From the NCBI GenBank assembly GCA_027475525.1, contig JAMWFC010000117.1, positions 4,140,183 to 4,204,182 of the forward strand: DNA of 64,000 nt, written 5' to 3'. Made by a program: the position numbers and the translations under genes. The notes below the pieces were generated by a model. The model had not been told where the DNA came from. It saw only the letters and a list, made by a program, of their open reading frames with translations, and did not search any database. This DNA comes from Macrolepiota albuminosa (taxonomy: Eukaryota > Basidiomycota > Agaricomycetes > Agaricales > Agaricaceae). The first letter of the stretch is position 1. Each line of letters starts with the position of its first letter. Below are positions 23,273 through 32,988 of the stretch, piece after piece.

Positions 23273-24552
23273 ATGGCTCCTTCCGGTGTCCCCACTGCTC
23301 CTCGCAAGTCTGCAAACGCTAGACCGCGTCCTCAAGTCGTCATTTCGACCCCTCCAAAGCCACCTGCTCCGCCTCCCCAGCCTGCGCCTGTTCCGACGGA
23401 TTTTTATGGCTTGTTCCAGCGCGCTGTCAAGCGCGATGGCAACAAGGTTATAACGTCCGTGTTCAAGTACCCATGGTTCGCAGAGGCTGCAATTGGCCTC
23501 TGTGCCACTGCCAGGTCTTTTCCTGGAACACCTGCCGACCGTGCTCGGTTCTTAGGTGGCGCTGGCTGGGTCTGTTCTTCTTTTTCCCTCTTCCCCCTTC
23601 CGTCTGATGCTTTTCACAGCGTTTTGCTGATGAGAGCACCTTTGGTCGTCTCTCTGAACAGAGAGGTCTTTGCGAGACTCTCTCCGGCATCCTTCCCTTA
23701 CTTGATCGCAGTGCCGCTGATGATTCGGGCGACGTGAAGGCATTCTTTTCCTTCGTTGACGCTTTCCTCGTCGTTGCACAGAACGAAAAACTTAGGAAGG
23801 AGCGCGAGGAGGTAAGTTCCCCTTTCAGTTCCTCTACTTGTAATCCTGATTCTTTTGCTACAGGTACTGCGTCGCGCACAGGACAAAGATGTCGAGATGC
23901 TCGGTACGCCTACTCCGCGCCCCGCAAAACGCCGTGCTAACGTAAGTTCTAGCTCGCAAGCTTGACTTAGTTGTGCGTCGCTTGGACACGCTGACGTTGT
24001 CTCTTCCCCCTCCTCAGGTCGAGCCCGAGGGGAAACCAAGGGCAAAGAAACTCAGGGTGCATCCATCACTTGGTGCGTTCCCTTTGTTATCTTTCGTTGT
24101 CCCTTTTCTCATCCTTCTTGTCACCCAGCTAGCCATGTTCCTGGTAGCGAGGCAGCACTGGCGCTACTTTCCGAGGTGGACCAGGTCTTGGACGCGGTCC
24201 AACTGGCTGACGACGACGACTCCGTTCCTCAAGCTGAACTTCAGAGGCACTGCGACGCGGTCGACGTAGCTGCACAGCTTCAACTTTACCAGCTTGACAT
24301 CGTGCTGCAGACCTTCAAGATGATCTCCGAACGCCGTGCGCGTCTCAGCAAGGTTCTTGGTCCCTCTGAGGTTGACCAAGCTGGCTCGTTGCTCCACGCG
24401 CTTCAGGTCTCCTTGCCAGTATGTCCTTACTTCTTTTCTATTGTCAGGTCTTATTACTTTTTCTGTTTGTTTCACAGTCCGGTAACGACGACTCCGATAT
24501 TGAATTTCAGGACCTCCCGCAGGACGCAACCGAAGACGCCGTGGCGGTATAA
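23273..24552 (+). CDS. E3 antisense gene, six exons, unknown protein of about 328 residues
   Basis: Exons 23273-23569, 23620-23811, 23864-23941, 24018-24072, 24129-24418 and 24478-24552. All five introns start GT and end AG, all phases agree, and the frame ends at TAA. The start MAPSGVPTAP is followed by a Pro-rich tract (residues 25-43), a short conserved-looking block (FYGLFQRAVKRDGNKV), a helical middle, two basic nuclear-localisation-like patches (RPAKRRAN, KPRAKKLRV, residues 115-140), a helical region, and an acidic C-terminus. No zinc cluster is visible, unlike E2, E4 and E5. An upstream ATG at 23251 in another frame could be a short uORF. The gene is convergent with pol. Its introns survive because the genomic RNA is antisense to it. 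Function unknown; a nuclear protein is a reasonable guess. Confidence 0.85.
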
Positions 24553-24740
24553 AAGACTTCCTCGTTGCAAACACCGATTCTGTGTTTGCCTAGTTTAGTC
24601 TCAATATAATCCCCCCCCTTCCCTCTTTACTTCGTAGTACCCCAATATATTCCTTAAGTCCGAAACGTGCGATGTTTAAGTTTTTGATTGATAACCACAC
24701 GTTTCGTTCTTTTCTTCGGAATTTTATTTTATTCCCCCCC

Positions 24741-25060
24741 CCTGGGGCTCGAACTCTCGACACACCGTCTCCCCATGCTTTTTCCTCAGTTTCAAACTTG
24801 AACGCTCACTATTTTTAGTCAACGTTTTTAGTTCTTTGCTGGGTTCGAACTCGCACGTTGGCCTGCTATGCCCATGTCTACGTAGACCTTTTATCCCCTG
24901 CCTGGTTTCGAACTCGCGCGTTGACGTATTGTGTCAACGCTCGACTCTTTCTTAGACCACGGGTTAGGTTCGTACTAGAACGTCGGCGCCTTAAATCCTT
25001 ATTAAACCATAACCTTTTAGTTTTTAACTCGCACATTAGCACTTTTGTGCTCATGTCCCA
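24741..25060. repeat. Degenerate array of about 60-bp units with TTCGAACTCGC
   Basis: In the 700-bp gap between the two convergent genes of E3, versions of GGTTCGAACTCGCACGTT recur near 24745, 24843, 24906, 24968 and 25025. The spacing is mostly 57-65 bp, and the later units end in CAT/GTC-type words. The core resembles a tRNA T-arm (GGTTCGAA), but I find no cloverleaf. The rest of 24553-25252 shows no gene and presumably carries both polyadenylation sites. Confidence 0.45.
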
Positions 25061-25252
25061 TTGTAAACTTAATTAGTTATGGTCTTAAATCAAGGATCTT
25101 TTCTGTATTTGAGTGGTAGCCAGTCTTAGACTAGTACTTTTCTTGAGTGCCTCTTCCTACTGACCACCTTTTTCTCCTTATACTGTTAAATCCTGCCTGG
25201 GCCTGAACTATTGTTATTTCTTTTTAGAAATATAGTTCATCTTTTCTGGATT

Positions 25253-28200
25253 TTAATCAGTTGGAGACAGACCCAACTCCTGGTCAGTGGGCTCATGGAG
25301 CCTTACTGTGCCAAAGGAGATGTCCTTGGTGATTAGCTCTGTAGGTTTTCGTAGTTCTTCCCTTAGCTCTTTTAGCTTAGCAGGTGTAATATCCACCCAC
25401 TTCTCTATGCCTTGAGGCAAGATCAGCTTTTTACGAGCCTTGTAAGGTACAACTCGAAAAGCAGCTACCCGTGCTTGCCAAACTGACCCATCTAGTTCTG
25501 CTACAATGTAGTTACCACCCTGAGTCTTGGCAATTACTACCATAGGCCCATGGAATCGTGGCAACATCTTAGCACTGAATGAACTTTCTGTAGTCATGTT
25601 TTTGACTAGTACCAAGTCTAATGGTTTAAAATTGAAGTCTTTGATTGAGCTTTTATGCTCTTCTGCAAACTTCAATGCCCACTGGAGCTTAGCCTTCCCA
25701 ACTCTCTCTCTCATTTCCTCCACATGTTGATGGTGTTTGGCTAGAGCTCTAGCACGATATCCAATCAACTCCCCTGTAGTCAGAGGTCCCTCTGGTAGTT
25801 CTACCAACCAGGTGGCCTCTGCTAGATCCAAGGGTAGAGTAGGATGTGCACCAGTGACCATGAAGTATGGTGAGCATCCAAACCTCTGCCTAATGGTTAT
25901 CCTGTCACTCCACATTACATGGTAGAAGAACCAGAACCATTTAGTGCGATCCTCACAGGCCTTGAACAAAGCTTGCCTGACATCCCAATGAGGTCTTTCA
26001 ATTCTACCATTAGCTGGTGAGTTGTAAGGGGAGATAGTAATACCTCTAATCCCATACTTCTTTTCCAACCAGGCAGTGACCTGCTTGAACTGTCCAGCAT
26101 TATCTGTGATGATTTCTGCAATGCAGCCCCAGCGGCAAATCACATCTTCAAACAACCATTGACCAATGGTCTTATGGTTCTCCTTCCTCAGGGGTCTACC
26201 TTCCATCCAAGAAGACAAGGCACACCTGCCATGTACTATGTACTTACAGCCATTGGAGGCTGGTGTCATGTGCATGGTATCAATGTGAATTGTTTGGAAG
26301 ATGGAAGGAGTATAAGTTACAGTTGGTTCTCTGTTGACTACTGTCTTTTGTCTGATTTGACAATTGTGACAAGTCCCAACATACCACTGCACATCCCCTT
26401 CAATGCCAGGCCACCAGAAGCGCTCCTGTATAAGCATTTTGGTGGCATAGGCTCCCCTATGTCCTAAGGCATCATGGGCTGATTTAAGCATGAACATTCG
26501 TCTATCAATTTGGACTACTAGTTTATGTTTCTCCTCATGACAGCGCTTATACAATCTCCCTTTCTTGTCAAAGAAGAATTGCCTAGCAAACTTCTTAAAC
26601 TTCTCTAGATCCCAGCCTTGTAGATTCTTGGGTTCTGTACCTGGGTCTTGCAACCAACTCTGAACAGTGGGTAGCAGATTATCCCAGTCTTCACCCTCAC
26701 TACCTTTCCTGTGTTCTAGGTAGGTTTGTGTGTCCTCTACTCTGACTTCTTGGTCTTCCACTGGTAACAGAGGCATGGTCATAGCTAATACTGCTACTGG
26801 GTTCATGCTTGTTCCTGGGGTTTGACTCAAGATGCCATCCCTAAGCTCCTGCTCTTGGGACCTGGCTCTACAAAGTTCTTGCTCAAAGTCTGATACTTCA
26901 GTAGCTACCATGTTTAGATAGCCACCTCTAGTGTCAATTTGATCTGCAAACTCTTCAAGTTCCAAAGGTTCCCAACCCTCCCAACCAGGTATATTATTGA
27001 TCTTGTCTGGATACTCATAGTTCATAGACTTGGGTTCATCCATTAACTCAGGATCAACTGGTGGGTACTCCTCATCTCCTGGTTGTTTAGGCCGTCTTGA
27101 CAATCCATCCACACTGAATGTTTTGCCTGGCACATGCCTTAAGGTAAAGTGGTAGAGTAGGACATTCTCAATCCATCTCATGATGGTGGCATTGGGTCCT
27201 ACTCCAGGATTTCCTAGCATCCCTTTAAGATACTTGGCATCTGTCTCTATCACTAGTTTTCTACAACCAACTAGCCAATGCTTGTTGGCTAGCAGAGATC
27301 TCATGAGACCATACAGCTCTCTTTTTGGTTGAGAAAATCTAGCTTCTCTCTCATTCAGGGTGATAGATCCTAACTTGGCACAAGTGCGCATTTTAGGATT
27401 GTCTGGGTCTTCTTGGAAGATTCCAAAACCTACTGCCATCCAGGATGTATCCACTGACAGAACTACTGCACCTCCTGACTCATAGTCAATGGGTTTTAAA
27501 GGAGCACTTTCTGCTAGCAACTTTTTCATTTGTGCCATTGCAGAGCGCTGTTCTTCTCCCCAAGTAAAAGGTACATTATTCTGAGTAAGTTTATTGATAG
27601 GTGCTGCTACCTTAGCATAATCCTTGATAAAGGATCTAAAGGTACCACAGGTCCCTAAGAATGACTTTACTTCATGTTTATCCCTGCAGTCACCCCATCC
27701 CATCACTATGGCAAATCTCTTGGTCTCTGGCTTCTGCCCTTCATAAGAGCATCTATGGCCAACAACCACAATCTCATCTGCACATACTACTGACTTCTTT
27801 CCAGAGAAAGTCCCTCCTGCATATTTGATTCTTTGTAACACTCTATTCACATTGAGTAGGTGTTCCCATACAAATCTCCTAATGCCTGGATTCTCTGGTA
27901 TGACTTCACAGCTACCATCTGGCAACTCATATCTATGAGGTGGCCCTCTGACTGGTACATCATCAATGTATGGCCAAGTTACATGTGGTATCTCATCCTT
28001 CAAGATGAATGTAATATCATCATGGAAGATAGGCACTGAATTTGTCCATCCCATTGGTAAGGTAACCAACCTCAGAGCACCAAATGGTGTCTGGAATGTA
28101 GTATAATCTCTAGAGCGCACATCTAGTACTCTCTCATCATATCCTACATACAAGTCAAAGATTCCTCCACAAGCCCTGCCTGAGAAGTGACTAGCTAATT

Positions 28201-29077
28201 CCTCAGTTGCTGGTGGCAACCCAGAATGTGCTATGGTCACTTTATTCAAAGGCTCCAAGCTATGGACTATCCTCAAGCTTTCACCATCCTTCTTTAACAC
28301 TGTAAACCATTGGGAGCGATATGAGGAGTTAGAGGGCTCATAGACCCCTGCCTCAATCTTCTGCTTTATCATTTGGCAGATTCTATCCCTAAGGCCTGGG
28401 GCAATAGGAATGTTCTTCAACACCCAAGGGGTGTGAGGTATTACTGGCATGATTACTGGAGGGAAGAATTCCTCCTTCAGCCTTCCTCTTTGAGCATCAT
28501 CCCATGCAAAAGCCTGGTTTTGCAGCATCATAAGGTGATGTACTGCTTTCATCTCCTCTGGCCAAAGAAAACCATCACCATGGGCTTGGTCAATGACTTC
28601 TTTGCACTCAGCTGTGTATCTCCCTGTGGGTTTGAACTCTGGTGGATTGGGATCCAACTGAGGCATGTCTGCCAGTGGGTCTCCAGTAATGCACCTTTCA
28701 ATTCTAAACTCCTCAGGTGAGGTACCTAGTACAGGCTTAACTTTTCTAGCCACAGGTTTGTATTTCTTAGAAAATACTTGGGCAGTCTCCCCCACACCTG
28801 CTTTTGACTCTAAGTTTTCCTCTTGTACTAGCAGCTCCTCAAGACTGTCAGGTATCTGAGCTAAATGCCCATTCAAATATGCTGACAATGTCTTCTGCTC
28901 CTTCTCTTCACACTCCTTGCTTGCTGTAAAAGCATGCAAGTACACATCTCTCAACTCTTCCTGACTGAATTTACTATGTTCCATAGAATATCCAGTCACC
29001 ACAATCTCCCCTTCCTGAGTCTCAGCAAGACTTATTGCAATCTCTCCCTGGTCTGTAACCAGTTCCTCGAGACTCAA
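25253..29077 (-). CDS. pol: E3 pol: reverse transcriptase, RNase H, integrase (about 1274 residues)
   Basis: Open throughout. Numbering from 29077: an acidic linker (1-200), RT (about 215-450) with YIDD and the catalytic pair D372/D373, RNase H (LSVDTSW near 545, ETDAKYLKGML near 620), integrase H2C2 finger (about 865-907), integrase core with D933 (HIDTMHM), D992 (IITDNAGQF) and E1027 (GRIERPHWD), 34 residues apart, then a C-terminal GPMVVI domain near 1180. No chromodomain. The frame has no ATG at its start and overlaps the protease frame by 4 nt in the -1 direction, so it is probably made by ribosomal frameshifting. It acts in virus-like particles and the nucleus to copy and integrate E3. 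Its RT is closely similar to that of E2. Confidence 0.93.
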   Translation of the reverse strand: MSLEELVTDQGEIAISLAETQEGEIVVTGYSMEHSKFSQEELRDVYLHAFTASKECEEKEQKTLSAYLNGHLAQIPDSLEELLVQEENLESKAGVGETAQVFSKKYKPVARKVKPVLGTSPEEFRIERCITGDPLADMPQLDPNPPEFKPTGRYTAECKEVIDQAHGDGFLWPEEMKAVHHLMMLQNQAFAWDDAQRGRLKEEFFPPVIMPVIPHTPWVLKNIPIAPGLRDRICQMIKQKIEAGVYEPSNSSYRSQWFTVLKKDGESLRIVHSLEPLNKVTIAHSGLPPATEELASHFSGRACGGIFDLYVGYDERVLDVRSRDYTTFQTPFGALRLVTLPMGWTNSVPIFHDDITFILKDEIPHVTWPYIDDVPVRGPPHRYELPDGSCEVIPENPGIRRFVWEHLLNVNRVLQRIKYAGGTFSGKKSVVCADEIVVVGHRCSYEGQKPETKRFAIVMGWGDCRDKHEVKSFLGTCGTFRSFIKDYAKVAAPINKLTQNNVPFTWGEEQRSAMAQMKKLLAESAPLKPIDYESGGAVVLSVDTSWMAVGFGIFQEDPDNPKMRTCAKLGSITLNEREARFSQPKRELYGLMRSLLANKHWLVGCRKLVIETDAKYLKGMLGNPGVGPNATIMRWIENVLLYHFTLRHVPGKTFSVDGLSRRPKQPGDEEYPPVDPELMDEPKSMNYEYPDKINNIPGWEGWEPLELEEFADQIDTRGGYLNMVATEVSDFEQELCRARSQEQELRDGILSQTPGTSMNPVAVLAMTMPLLPVEDQEVRVEDTQTYLEHRKGSEGEDWDNLLPTVQSWLQDPGTEPKNLQGWDLEKFKKFARQFFFDKKGRLYKRCHEEKHKLVVQIDRRMFMLKSAHDALGHRGAYATKMLIQERFWWPGIEGDVQWYVGTCHNCQIRQKTVVNREPTVTYTPSIFQTIHIDTMHMTPASNGCKYIVHGRCALSSWMEGRPLRKENHKTIGQWLFEDVICRWGCIAEIITDNAGQFKQVTAWLEKKYGIRGITISPYNSPANGRIERPHWDVRQALFKACEDRTKWFWFFYHVMWSDRITIRQRFGCSPYFMVTGAHPTLPLDLAEATWLVELPEGPLTTGELIGYRARALAKHHQHVEEMRERVGKAKLQWALKFAEEHKSSIKDFNFKPLDLVLVKNMTTESSFSAKMLPRFHGPMVVIAKTQGGNYIVAELDGSVWQARVAAFRVVPYKARKKLILPQGIEKWVDITPAKLKELREELRKPTELITKDISFGTVRLHEPTDQELGLSPTD

Positions 29078-30099
29078 AATTTTGCTTCACTCTCCCTAGC
29101 AGCCCCTGCCTTTGGCATTTTGCCTCTTTCAATAGTAGGCAGGGCAGTTCGACGACCTGTATTAGGGTCTCGAATGGTGATGATGGCGCTGCCATCCTGC
29201 AAGTTTTGAATGTTGCTTTCTGTCAAGGTGTCAAATGGACGACCCAATAAGACAGTATAAGCAGGACTCTCAAAAATATGCACTTGTAGATAGATAGTGA
29301 ACCCTTCTGCAAAAGTGAATGGCACATTACGTGCTAAACCAACAGATTCATTCACTTGCTGATTGGCACTCTCCATCCTCAGCCTAATGTCTGGATCCCA
29401 AGTCAATCCTAGATTGAGAGCCTCTCTTAAAGCCATGCAGACTATTTGAGATCCACTATCTAGAATTGCCTCTGCTCTTCCCTTTTGATTGACAACTGGG
29501 TTGAGAGATCTCAGAACCTGCAACTCCCTGGCTACATATACCACTACTGGCTTTTCTCCTGTTGGGATATTTTCCAAGTAAGTGGCAACACAATCCTGGT
29601 GCACTACTGCACCAGTAGGCAAGCCAGATTGTGTTCCATCTGCAATGAAGTAGGTGGCCATAGGTAGATCATTAACATCTACCTTGTTAGGCTCTTTCTC
29701 CACTGCTGTCAGGTGTTGAGTAGCTGTCCTAGGAATATTGGGTTCCTTAGGCCTGGGAGGCTTTGGTACCAACTTTTGTACCATGACCTCCCTCAAACCA
29801 GGTGCCACATCCAGAAGTTCTCTGGTGGTTAGTGGCACTGGTACCTCCCACAGCTTCTCAACCATCTTCTCCAGCTCCTTCCTAGTTCCCTGAATGGAAC
29901 TCCTACCAGTGTCCTGCACTGGTACCTCCTGCCTCTCATTCAAAGCTGGCACCTTTTCAAAAGGTAAGTCCAACTTGGGTGCCACTTTGGGTGGAATCCT
30001 CAAAGTTAGCTTTTCTTTCCAGGAATTTTGTGGCTGCCTCTCTGGAAATGTGGGTATCCCTGGTGGAGCTTCCCTCACTTCCTTCCTTGAGCTCCTCAA
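29074..30099 (-). CDS. pro: E3 aspartic protease with long linker
   Basis: A 341-residue frame between gag and pol. The retropepsin active site AILDSGSQIVCMA is at about residues 211-223 (Asp 214), followed by LLGRPFDTL near 290. The N-terminal 200 residues are a charged, Pro-rich linker. It overlaps gag by 4 nt and pol by 4 nt, both -1 in frame, and neither overlap offers an ATG. The sequence at the gag overlap is GGATTTTTGA and at the pol overlap AAATTTTGA; both stops fall right after a T run, which suggests slippage. It would cleave the polyprotein. Confidence 0.88.
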   Translation of the reverse strand: MRSSRKEVREAPPGIPTFPERQPQNSWKEKLTLRIPPKVAPKLDLPFEKVPALNERQEVPVQDTGRSSIQGTRKELEKMVEKLWEVPVPLTTRELLDVAPGLREVMVQKLVPKPPRPKEPNIPRTATQHLTAVEKEPNKVDVNDLPMATYFIADGTQSGLPTGAVVHQDCVATYLENIPTGEKPVVVYVARELQVLRSLNPVVNQKGRAEAILDSGSQIVCMALREALNLGLTWDPDIRLRMESANQQVNESVGLARNVPFTFAEGFTIYLQVHIFESPAYTVLLGRPFDTLTESNIQNLQDGSAIITIRDPNTGRRTALPTIERGKMPKAGAARESEAKF

Positions 30100-31388
30100 A
30101 AATCCTTGGACCCTCCTTGTTGTCCTTCACCAGGACTAGGAGCATGCCTGGTGTTGACTAAGACTGACATGACTTCTGTCAGTCTTTGAAAGCCTTTTTC
30201 CAGTTCCCCTAGCCTGTCTGCCTCTCCATGCTGGATGCGCTCCAACATGTCATCCCTAGTATCTCTTACAGCATTGGTGTAAGTAGAGTAGGTTGGGATG
30301 TCTTGAGCTTCCTCAGCCCAGCCAAAGTACAACCCCACTTGAGAGTCATGTAACTTCATTACTCTATCATGTGGTGATATGCTTGATGGCTCTCTGGGTA
30401 GAGGGGCTCTGTTGGGCATCCTGGTCCTTCCATCCACTAGTATCACCCATCCCTTTTGAACATCTGATTTCACCTGCTCACACTCAGCTATACGATGACC
30501 AGTTCCCCAACAGTAGAAGCAGTATGTGCTTCCACCAGGGGTTGGCATCATGGCCTGAGCAGGCCTCTCTGTTTGCCCTCCATGGTGGCTTTTGGTAGTT
30601 AGGAAGGCATTCCTTATGTCCAGTTGGCTATTTTGCAGAGCCTGCATAGCACTTTGGATGCTGCCAACCTGCTTCCCAATAGCAACCATGGAGTCTTGCA
30701 GATGAGCCATCCTTTCTTCTGCCTCCTCATTTTTCACTACTACTCCACCCACCTCCCTGTTGGTGGTTTCTCCCCTAGTCTTCCTGACAGTTGTCCCATC
30801 TACTAGGGCTGTCACTACTGCAATCACTTCAGACAAGTCATATTTGTTGTCCTTGTGACGATTACGAGCAGGATCCCTGTAATGGCCATGTTTGTGGATG
30901 AGTCTCTCCTCCACTAACTCTGCCAGGGTGGGTGTAAAACACCCCATAAACTTATCCACCAATACCCCATTCCCTACAACACTGTCCAGCTTTTTGGCTT
31001 CAGCCCTGAATTTTCTGATTAAGGAGTGCAGCTCAGGGGCATCCCCTCTGCTTAGCCTGGCATGCTCCCTACAGATCCTATCCAGGTTTGCCATGCTTCC
31101 TGCCTCATCCATAGCTTCAGGGTATGATTCCTTAACCTCCTTTATAAAGGTGGCCCAAGGATATCTATCCTCAAAACTATCGAAACCTCTCCATTCCTGC
31201 TCAGTTTCTGCATCCACATATTCTAATAACCTCTTCTTCTTTTCTCCATCCTCCACAATGCCTGCATGATTGAATAGAGACTGCATTCTCTGCAGAAACC
31301 TGTGAACCTCAGCAGGCTCACTGCTTCTGAACTTAGGTGCATCTCTACTTTCAGGCAATGGCATTTTATAGCGCATGGGTTGCTCCAT
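30096..31388 (-). CDS. gag: E3 gag with CCHC zinc knuckle
   Basis: About 430 residues from ATG 31388 (MEQPMRYKMP), chosen because E2 gag has an equivalent MEQ start. The frame stays open upstream to 31667 without an ATG, so a longer or non-ATG form is possible. A gag core (RFLQRMQSLFNHAGI...) is followed by one canonical CX2CX4HX4C knuckle (CFYCWGTGHRIAEC, about 30490-30530), which binds the genomic RNA. A helical C-terminal tail precedes TGA 30098-30096. Gag is first after the 5' LTR and primer site on the minus strand. Confidence 0.88.
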   Translation of the reverse strand: MEQPMRYKMPLPESRDAPKFRSSEPAEVHRFLQRMQSLFNHAGIVEDGEKKKRLLEYVDAETEQEWRGFDSFEDRYPWATFIKEVKESYPEAMDEAGSMANLDRICREHARLSRGDAPELHSLIRKFRAEAKKLDSVVGNGVLVDKFMGCFTPTLAELVEERLIHKHGHYRDPARNRHKDNKYDLSEVIAVVTALVDGTTVRKTRGETTNREVGGVVVKNEEAEERMAHLQDSMVAIGKQVGSIQSAMQALQNSQLDIRNAFLTTKSHHGGQTERPAQAMMPTPGGSTYCFYCWGTGHRIAECEQVKSDVQKGWVILVDGRTRMPNRAPLPREPSSISPHDRVMKLHDSQVGLYFGWAEEAQDIPTYSTYTNAVRDTRDDMLERIQHGEADRLGELEKGFQRLTEVMSVLVNTRHAPSPGEGQQGGSKDF

Positions 31389-31692
31389 AATGCTGGTCAA
31401 CTTAGTTGGCTCAGACAATGAAGACTTAGGTGTTTGTGGTGTAGGCGTGTACTTCTCAGTCCGAAGTTTTCGTTTACGAAGTACAGCGTCTGGATCCGGG
31501 AGACTAGCAACTGTGCCCTTGGAGGATGCACGAGTTTCTCTTCTCCTGGGAGAAATAATGGTTTTTGCCCTTGGTGTAGTAACCTTAGGCGTGCCGGGCC
31601 AAGAACCTGGCGGTGCGAAACTAATGTTTCTTTTTGGGTTTTTGGACTCCAAATGGAAGTCCGACAAAGTGTTTGTTTGTGCAACAAAAGCC

Positions 31693-31710
31693 CCCTCGCG
31701 GTGGGCTCCA
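31693..31710 (-). other. E3 primer binding site
   Basis: The minus strand reads TGGAGCCCACCGCGAGGG two bases inside the right LTR, identical over 18 nt to the E2 site although the LTRs themselves are unrelated. It should pair with a tRNA 3' end. Confidence 0.85.
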
Positions 31711-31712
31711 GA

Positions 31713-32631
31713 TGATGCGAAATGTAAGTTTACTTATATTGTAAAGTAGCCTTAACGGAATAAGACTAGACTTTTAAATAAGTCAACTTAACTTCACTAA
31801 GATCGTGGGGCTTAGTTACGCGCACGCACACTCCGTAAAGTAGTGTTGTTATAATTTTTATTGATTTTAAAATTGTAATGCAAATCAAAATTCACACTAA
31901 AATTTGGGAATCAAATAGTATTAATTACTAATAAAACCCGAAGTCAACTATTATGCGGCTGGCCTAAGATGTCCGCTCCCTGGGGACTCCGAGCCGTGGC
32001 AAGTGCGTTGCTTGCCCGACTCCCCCAAATTCCCCTCCTCTTTATACTGCCTCCTTCGACGCACGGACCGTCGAATCCCTCGTGTATTTTTATGTTGTGC
32101 GCACGACTGGCGCTCGGCGTAGCGTTGTACCGGGTCTGGACCTCGGTTGCTGTTTGTGCCGGCGCTTGGCGTCGTGGCTAAAGGTTCGTCCATCTTTTTC
32201 TTCGGCTCTTCCTACCCTTCTAACTCTTTGGTTATCCTTCTTCCTTCTTTTGCCAGAGCGGCCTGTCGTGGTTGCGTGGTCGTGGTACAACGTGTCGAGG
32301 TGCTGAGGACGAGGCTCATCGTTGTTTCCAATGGTACGTCGTCACTCGGGGATAGTTCTTTTTGATGGTTGATGCCGGATCTGACTGCCGAGCACCGCCA
32401 CTGTCGGCTATCCCCTTTGATCGGATATTCGGCGCATCTCTACTTGGCTGTTTACGTGCTGGGTTCGTCGTTTTTACACGTCGTGAGGCTTTTTTTTTTT
32501 GAGGTGAAGGCTCCCGCGTCTACAGTTTTCGACGCCTGCTTACAGTTTTCAGCAGATAACCGTTTGGTTTGTTTGTTTTTAGGGAGCCTTTCTTGTCTTT
32601 CTTATGCCTCGATTTAGAGGCATTCGTATCA
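31713..32631 (-). repeat. E3 right LTR (5' LTR of the pol strand)
   Basis: 919 bp, TGATGCGAAATG to CATTCGTATCA. Should carry the promoter for the gag-pol RNA on the minus strand. Confidence 0.97.
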
Positions 32632-32663
32632 ACAGCGATTGTATAAGTCCGTTGGTGCGCCAT
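32632..32663 (-). pseudogene. Dehydrogenase-like gene, first codons, separated by E3
   Basis: ATG 32663-32661 opens MAHQRTYTIA and runs into the ACAG target duplication. Joined across E3 at 22136 it reads in frame into VLPGDGIGPEV, the conserved nucleotide-binding start of the family. This proves that E3 sits inside this gene. The 325 bp between this ATG and the end of the kinase-like gene (32989) must hold its promoter; I see no further gene there. Confidence 0.92.
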
Positions 32664-32988
32664 GAATGTTGTAATCAACTTGGAAAGGGGGCCGAAAGCT
32701 CACCAACACTGCTTGATTTCTATAATAAAGGAGAGGTGACCAACCACATGAGCTTCATTTGTTTGCCTCCCGGAACACCTATTTGTCAGTCGAAGCATAT
32801 TATTCCACGAGGAAAAACTCACACATCTTGTCAATGTCTCTGATTCGAAAAACAAACAGTAACAATACAATTTCTCAATTATTCATCACAGCTATTACAA
32901 CATATACGCAGTCGACAAAGCAAGGACAACATGATCAAGACATCGAGTCCGTCGTGCAAATAGATGTCAAAACCGGTCAAGAGGACAC

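Larger units (their letters stand above)
22137..32631 (-). mobile_element. E3: apparently intact ambisense Ty3/Gypsy retrotransposon
   Basis: LTRs of 919 bp at 22137-23055 and 31713-32631 begin TGATGCGAAATG and end CATTCGTATCA. They are identical as far as I can read. The target duplication ACAG lies at 22133-22136 and 32632-32635. Gag, protease and pol are open on the minus strand. A six-exon gene is open on the plus strand near the left LTR. The insertion splits the dehydrogenase gene between codons 10 and 11. Identical LTRs and open frames indicate a recent, possibly active element. Confidence 0.95.

Noticed and set aside
24741..25060. tRNA genes, because of the GGTTCGAAC words
   Set aside because: No acceptor stem, D-arm or anticodon arm can be folded around any of them.
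22375..32617. Small ORFs (66-82 codons) repeated at 22375-23041 and 31951-32617
   Set aside because: They are identical because they lie in the two E3 LTRs. They overlap each other in several frames and show no protein-like conservation beyond the LTR itself.
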